Assembly (NCBI GenBank): GCA_029857855.1
Contig: JAOUGG010000057.1
Span: 1 to 9,563 of the forward strand
Direction of reading: 5' to 3'
Origin: Acidimicrobiia bacterium
GTDB taxonomy: Bacteria > Actinomycetota > Acidimicrobiia > Acidimicrobiales > SZUA-35
DNA: 9,563 nt
In this document: positions 6,766-9,563 of the stretch, piece by piece
Numbering within the stretch: the first letter of the stretch is position 1
Layout: each line of letters starts with the position of its first letter
Notes under the pieces: model-generated
The model's input: the letters and a program-made list of their open reading frames with translations, nothing else
Databases searched by the model: none
What the model was told of the DNA's origin: nothing
Program-made: the position numbers and the translations under genes

Positions 6766-7680
6766 GTGACCGCGCTCGACCAACGCCTGGTCGTCGTCGC
6801 CTACAGCTGGGCCGACGGCCGGCCCCGCCTCCGGGTTCGCCCCCCTGACGCGGTGTCGACAGTGGTCGACGCTCCGGGGTTTCGTCTCCACTATCGGGTC
6901 GACGCGGACCCGGTCTGGCACTGCCCGGGACGCATCCCGTTTCGGTCCGGCCGGGGCGACTACGTCGACTGCCTCAACCGGCCTCAGCCCGGCGGCCGCA
7001 CCTGCGTCGACTGCGCCGTCGCCGAGGCCACCCTGGCCGGCAGCCTGCACCACGCCCATGTCCGATCGGCCGACGAGCTCGACGCAGCCGTCGACGAACA
7101 TCTGCGCCAACCCAACATCCTGTACTTGGCCGGCTTCGGCGACGGGTCGATCAAGGTCGGCACCTCGACCGCCGAGCGGGCCTCCAAACGGCTCCTGGAG
7201 CAGGGTGCACTGGCCGCCGCCGTCGTCGCCAAGACCGACGACGGGATAGTGGTGCGCCGGGCCGAGGATCTGGTGACCGAACGGCTGGGGATTCCCCAAT
7301 CGGTGGGCGCGGCCCGCAAACTGAGGGGTCTCGTGACCCCGATGTCGCACGATCACCTGTGGGCCCGCCTCGAAGCCGCCCGGGAGGCGGTGCACGACCT
7401 CGTCGATCGGGAGGCCCCGACCGGTGTGACACCGACGCTCGAACCCTGGGTCAACCCCGACCACCGACGGATCCGTGACGAGAAGCTGTTCGCCTACCCG
7501 GCCGATCTTCGCCGCGACGCCCACCGCCTGACCATCGACTACGTGGTGGGGCGCCTCGCAGTGGCCGTCGGCACCGGTGGGGATCGGTTCGTTATCGACG
7601 TCGGCCGGATCTTCGGGCTCGAACTCGAGGTTGGCGACTTCGACCCGGTCGAGATCACCGTCCAGGACTCACTCTTCTGA
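6766..7680 (+). CDS. DUF2797 family protein (zinc-ribbon-like cysteines plus GIY-YIG-like segment)
   Basis: The 304-residue protein matches what I recall of the DUF2797 family, found in actinobacteria and archaea, function unknown. Four cysteines, C53 (in HCPGR), C69 (in DCLNR), C80 and C83 (in TCVDC), have the spacing of a possible structural zinc site. Residues 118-148 read ILYLAGFGDGSIKVGTS, then arginines and LLEQGA; this Tyr...Lys-Val-Gly...Arg layout resembles the core of GIY-YIG nuclease domains, though that relation is my inference. A helical region follows at about 195-260 and a beta-rich end closes the protein. The start was set at GTG 6766 because a TATCAT box lies 6 nt upstream; the frame remains open to 6208 only because it runs antisense to the flavoprotein gene. 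A nucleic-acid-related role is plausible but unproven. Its stop is directly followed by the nested inverted repeat. Confidence 0.82.
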   Translation: MTALDQRLVVVAYSWADGRPRLRVRPPDAVSTVVDAPGFRLHYRVDADPVWHCPGRIPFRSGRGDYVDCLNRPQPGGRTCVDCAVAEATLAGSLHHAHVRSADELDAAVDEHLRQPNILYLAGFGDGSIKVGTSTAERASKRLLEQGALAAAVVAKTDDGIVVRRAEDLVTERLGIPQSVGAARKLRGLVTPMSHDHLWARLEAAREAVHDLVDREAPTGVTPTLEPWVNPDHRRIRDEKLFAYPADLRRDAHRLTIDYVVGRLAVAVGTGGDRFVIDVGRIFGLELEVGDFDPVEITVQDSLF

Positions 7681-7681
7681 C

Positions 7682-7758
7682 CTGACCCTCCCCGCAACAT
7701 TTGTCGCGAAATCCGAGCCCAGCCCGCGCTTTTCGCGACAAATCTTGGGTGGGGTCAG
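7682..7758. repeat. Nested inverted repeat filling the convergent intergenic gap (bidirectional terminator or REP/MITE-like element)
   Basis: The inner arms ATTTGTCGCGAAA (7699-7711) and its exact complement (7731-7743) form a 13-bp stem around a 19-nt loop. Outer arms CTGACCC (7682-7688) and GGGTCAG (7752-7758) are also exact complements, separated from the inner arms by C-rich spacers of 10 and 8 nt. The element starts 2 nt after the DUF2797 stop and overlaps the stop codon of the convergent dehydratase fusion. It can serve as a terminator for both genes. The two-tier symmetry and AT-rich core differ from the surrounding DNA and suggest a dispersed element. Confidence 0.75.
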
Positions 7759-8435
7759 TCGCGGTCCTGCCAGGTGCAGACGCAGACCTCGTTGCCGTCG
7801 GCGTCGGCCAGGATCCAGAACGCCCGGGCCCGTTCCGCCGAGACCAGGGTGCCGCCGGCGGCCACCGCGGCCTCGACGCGCGCGTCGGCCTCGGAAGGCG
7901 GGACGGTGATGTCGAAGTGGATCCGGTTCCTGACGGGGCGGGGCTCGGTGAGCTGCTGAAACCAGATCGTCGGGCCCTGGCCCCGAGGGTCGACGAGAGC
8001 CTCGAACCGTTCCTCGTAGCGGTAGTCGAGCGCAGCGGCCCAGAACGGCCAGATCCGTTCGTGGTCCATCGTGTCGATGGCGATCTCCATCTGCTGGACC
8101 GCCCGGTCCGACACCGAAGCCCCGGCCTCCGCGGCCAGGTCCGAGATGGCTCGGGCCAGGTCGACGTCGAGGTTCGTCACACCACCGACGGTATGGGTCT
8201 GCACGCGGACCATCACGATTCCGGGGAACCGGAGGTCGACGTCGGGGTGGTGATCGCTGCCATCGGCGGCGCGGGCGATGGCAGCCACCAGGTCGGAGCC
8301 GTCGGAGAACGACGTGCAGCGGAACTCGGCCTGGAGGAAGCCGAGCACGAACGTCCAGGCGTCGAGACCGTCGAGTTGGACCACCTCGGTTGCGGTCACC
8401 ACGGTCGGTGTGGATCGGGATGATTCGTCGGCCAT
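7755..8435 (-). CDS. Pterin-4a-carbinolamine dehydratase fused to a VOC/glyoxalase-like domain
   Basis: The 226-residue predicted protein has two domains. Residues about 10-108 are a 4a-hydroxytetrahydrobiopterin dehydratase: LDAWTF near 24-29, the catalytic DHHPDVDLRF with H62, H63, P64 and D65, then VRVQTHTVGGVTNLD with H81 and D90. This enzyme regenerates the pterin cofactor of aromatic amino acid hydroxylases. Residues about 115-226 are a glyoxalase/bleomycin-resistance (VOC) domain: EIAIDT at the start, FWAAALDY near 131-138, DPRGQGPTIWFQQ near 149-161, RNRIHFDI with H173, and DADGNEVCVCTW with E216 as a likely second metal ligand. The VOC substrate is unknown. The ATG at 8435 has AAGGGG 8 nt upstream. 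No aromatic hydroxylase is in view. The gene diverges from an aminotransferase, which could hint at amino-acid metabolism, but that link is weak. Confidence 0.88.
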   Translation of the reverse strand: MADESSRSTPTVVTATEVVQLDGLDAWTFVLGFLQAEFRCTSFSDGSDLVAAIARAADGSDHHPDVDLRFPGIVMVRVQTHTVGGVTNLDVDLARAISDLAAEAGASVSDRAVQQMEIAIDTMDHERIWPFWAAALDYRYEERFEALVDPRGQGPTIWFQQLTEPRPVRNRIHFDITVPPSEADARVEAAVAAGGTLVSAERARAFWILADADGNEVCVCTWQDRD

Positions 8436-8447
8436 CGCTGGGACCCC

Positions 8448-8472
8448 TTTGGACTGGAGGTTTGGACGGGAG
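8448..8472. repeat. 13-bp-period direct repeat in the divergent promoter region
   Basis: TTTGGACTGGAG (8448-8459) and TTTGGACGGGAG (8461-8472) match at 11 of 12 positions and are one base apart. The left copy begins within the Shine-Dalgarno complement of the dehydratase fusion. The pair lies 15 bp upstream of the aminotransferase TATAAC box. It could be a tandem binding site or a small duplication. Confidence 0.45.
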
Positions 8473-8487
8473 AGCGGAACTCGCGAC

Positions 8488-8499
8488 TATAACGGAGGG
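8488..8499 (+). promoter_or_regulatory. TATAAC box and short-spaced GGAGGG before the aminotransferase
   Basis: TATAAC (8488-8493) ends 8 nt before the ATG at 8502 and is followed directly by GGAGGG (8494-8499), only 2 nt from the ATG. The ribosome site is too close to be standard, so translation may be near-leaderless or use another start. No good -35 hexamer at 16-19 nt is seen. Confidence 0.35.
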
Positions 8500-8501
8500 C
8501 C

Positions 8502-9563
8502 ATGAGACTCATCCCCCGCACGCTCGATGTGCCAACGTCTCCGATCGCCGACGCCCACCGCCACGTCGTCGATCGCAACCCGGACCTTCCCCTCCTCGAC
8601 CTGTCGCAGGCCGCACCCAGCTACCCGACGGCACCGGCCGTGGCCGCCCGGGTGGCCGAGGTGGCCGCCTCCGACACCGGCGGTCGGTACGCCCCCCCGC
8701 CCGGGTTGCCCGAACTGCTCGACGCCTTCGCCGACGACCTGACCGTGTCGTACGGGCCCTCGTTCGATCACGATCAGCTTCTCCCCACCGGCGGCTGCAA
8801 TCAGGCGTTCTGCGTGATCGCCTCGACGCTCACGCAACCCGGCGACGAGGTGATCGTGCCGGTCCCCTACTACTTCAACCACGACATGTGGCTGAAGCTC
8901 GACGGCGTCGTCCCCCGCTACCTGCACCCGACCGACCCGATGGTTTCCCTGGTCCCCGACCCCGAACGGGCGGCGCAACTGATCAACGAGCGGACCAGGG
9001 CCATCCTGCTCGTCACCCCCGGCAATCCGACCGGCGTCACGATTCCCCCGGATGTGATCGCCCGGTTCCATGAACTGGCAGCCGATCACGATCTTGCCCT
9101 CATCATCGACGAGACCTACCGCAACTTCCGCACCACCGATGATCCACCGCATCGGCTGTTCGACCGACCGGACTGGACCGACACGGTCGTCTCGCTCCAC
9201 AGCTTCTCGAAGGACCTGGCCATCCCCGGCTACCGGGTCGGGGCCATCGTCGCCGGCGCCGAGGTGAAGGTCGAGGCGCTCAAGCTGCTCGACTGCGTGC
9301 AGATCTGCGCCCCACGGGTCGGCCAGGAGGCGGCCGCCGCCGGACTGAGGCTGGCCCGGGAGTGGCGGGTCGGCAAGGCGGCCGACATCAACCGGGCGCT
9401 CGATCACTTCAGGGCGGTGATGGCCCCCGAGCCCGGCAGGTTCCGTCTCGCCTCGGCGGGCGCGTTCTTCGGCTGGGTCCGCCATCCCTTCGATGATCGG
9501 CCGACGGGGCAGGTGGTGCGGGACCTGGTTGTCGACCACGGGGTGCTCGGCATCCCCGGTACC
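8502..9563 (+). CDS. PLP-dependent class I/II aminotransferase, 3' partial
   Basis: The frame runs open from ATG 8502 for 354 codons to the window edge, so the C-terminus is missing; the family is usually near 380-400 residues. Fold type I aminotransferase motifs are in order: GRYAPPPGLPEL at 61-72, LPTGGCNQAF at 94-103 (phosphate-binding loop), PYYFN at 122-126 (stacking aromatic), TPGNPTGV at 172-179 with N175, IIDETYRNF at 201-209 with D203 and Y206, and SFSKDLAIPGYRVG at 234-247 with the Schiff-base K237 and phosphate-binding R245. It would transfer an amino group between an amino acid and a 2-oxo acid in the cytosol; the substrate cannot be assigned. An in-frame TAA at 8490-8492 makes this ATG the first possible start. 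It diverges from the pterin dehydratase fusion across 66 bp holding a tandem repeat. A long open frame on the opposite strand here is a composition shadow. Confidence 0.9.
   Translation, partial: MRLIPRTLDVPTSPIADAHRHVVDRNPDLPLLDLSQAAPSYPTAPAVAARVAEVAASDTGGRYAPPPGLPELLDAFADDLTVSYGPSFDHDQLLPTGGCNQAFCVIASTLTQPGDEVIVPVPYYFNHDMWLKLDGVVPRYLHPTDPMVSLVPDPERAAQLINERTRAILLVTPGNPTGVTIPPDVIARFHELAADHDLALIIDETYRNFRTTDDPPHRLFDRPDWTDTVVSLHSFSKDLAIPGYRVGAIVAGAEVKVEALKLLDCVQICAPRVGQEAAAAGLRLAREWRVGKAADINRALDHFRAVMAPEPGRFRLASAGAFFGWVRHPFDDRPTGQVVRDLVVDHGVLGIPGT

Noticed and set aside
6715..7524. Minus-strand 269-codon frame opposite the DUF2797 gene
   Set aside because: Gly/Val/Asp-rich shadow of the opposite strand with no motif; the plus-strand protein shows family motifs.
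7699..7743. Start of a CRISPR-like or tandem repeat array
   Set aside because: There are only two copies, in inverted orientation; this is a hairpin, not an array, and there are no cas genes.
8487..9539. 350-codon open frame opposite the aminotransferase
   Set aside because: It has no recognisable motifs and arises from GC-biased codons; the plus strand carries all the aminotransferase motifs in order.

Overview
The window is about 9.6 kb of GC-rich DNA. Coding is strongly biased to G or C at third codon positions, and GTG starts and apparently leaderless promoters (a TANNNT box 6 nt before the start) occur. Gene content includes a Tat-exported PhoX phosphatase, a DUF2797 protein, a pterin dehydratase-VOC fusion and a M20 carbamoyl/allantoate-type amidohydrolase. 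Together this suggests an actinobacterium, perhaps of the Acidimicrobiia/Ilumatobacter type. That placement is inferred from style and gene content, not from a marker gene. There is no rRNA, tRNA, transposase, phage gene or CRISPR array, and no gap between genes exceeds about 120 bases.

Layout: (1) The 3' end of a multi-pass membrane protein of the UPF0104/flippase-like family (+, 3-938). It overlaps tail to tail by 41 bp with (2) an M20-family amidohydrolase (-, 898-2172). (3) A DinB-like helical-bundle protein (-, 2231-2800) lies 58 bp upstream of the amidohydrolase and probably shares its transcript, from a likely leaderless promoter. (4) A PhoX-type alkaline phosphatase (-, 2881-4725) ends at a perfect 12-bp GC hairpin and has a good sigma70-like promoter. 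(5) A two-domain flavoprotein (-, 4840-6651) joins a cysteine-free disulfide-reductase-like module to a bacterial ferredoxin/flavodoxin-NADP+ reductase. (6) A DUF2797 protein (+, 6766-7680) is divergent from it; a 14-bp perfect palindrome lies between the two. (7) A pterin-4a-carbinolamine dehydratase fused to a VOC/glyoxalase domain (-, 7755-8435) converges on gene 6 across a nested inverted-repeat element that fills the whole intergenic gap. (8) A class I/II PLP aminotransferase (+, 8502 to the window edge) diverges from gene 7; the 66-bp gap holds a 13-bp-period direct repeat.

The genes do not form one obvious pathway. Plausible links are DinB-like plus amidohydrolase (one transcript), PhoX as a stand-alone phosphate-scavenging gene, and a possible regulatory link between the pterin dehydratase fusion and the aminotransferase (amino-acid metabolism). 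The items most worth a second look are the fused flavoprotein, the DUF2797 protein with its zinc-ribbon-like and GIY-YIG-like motifs and palindromic promoter region, and the nested repeat built on ATTTGTCGCGAAA.
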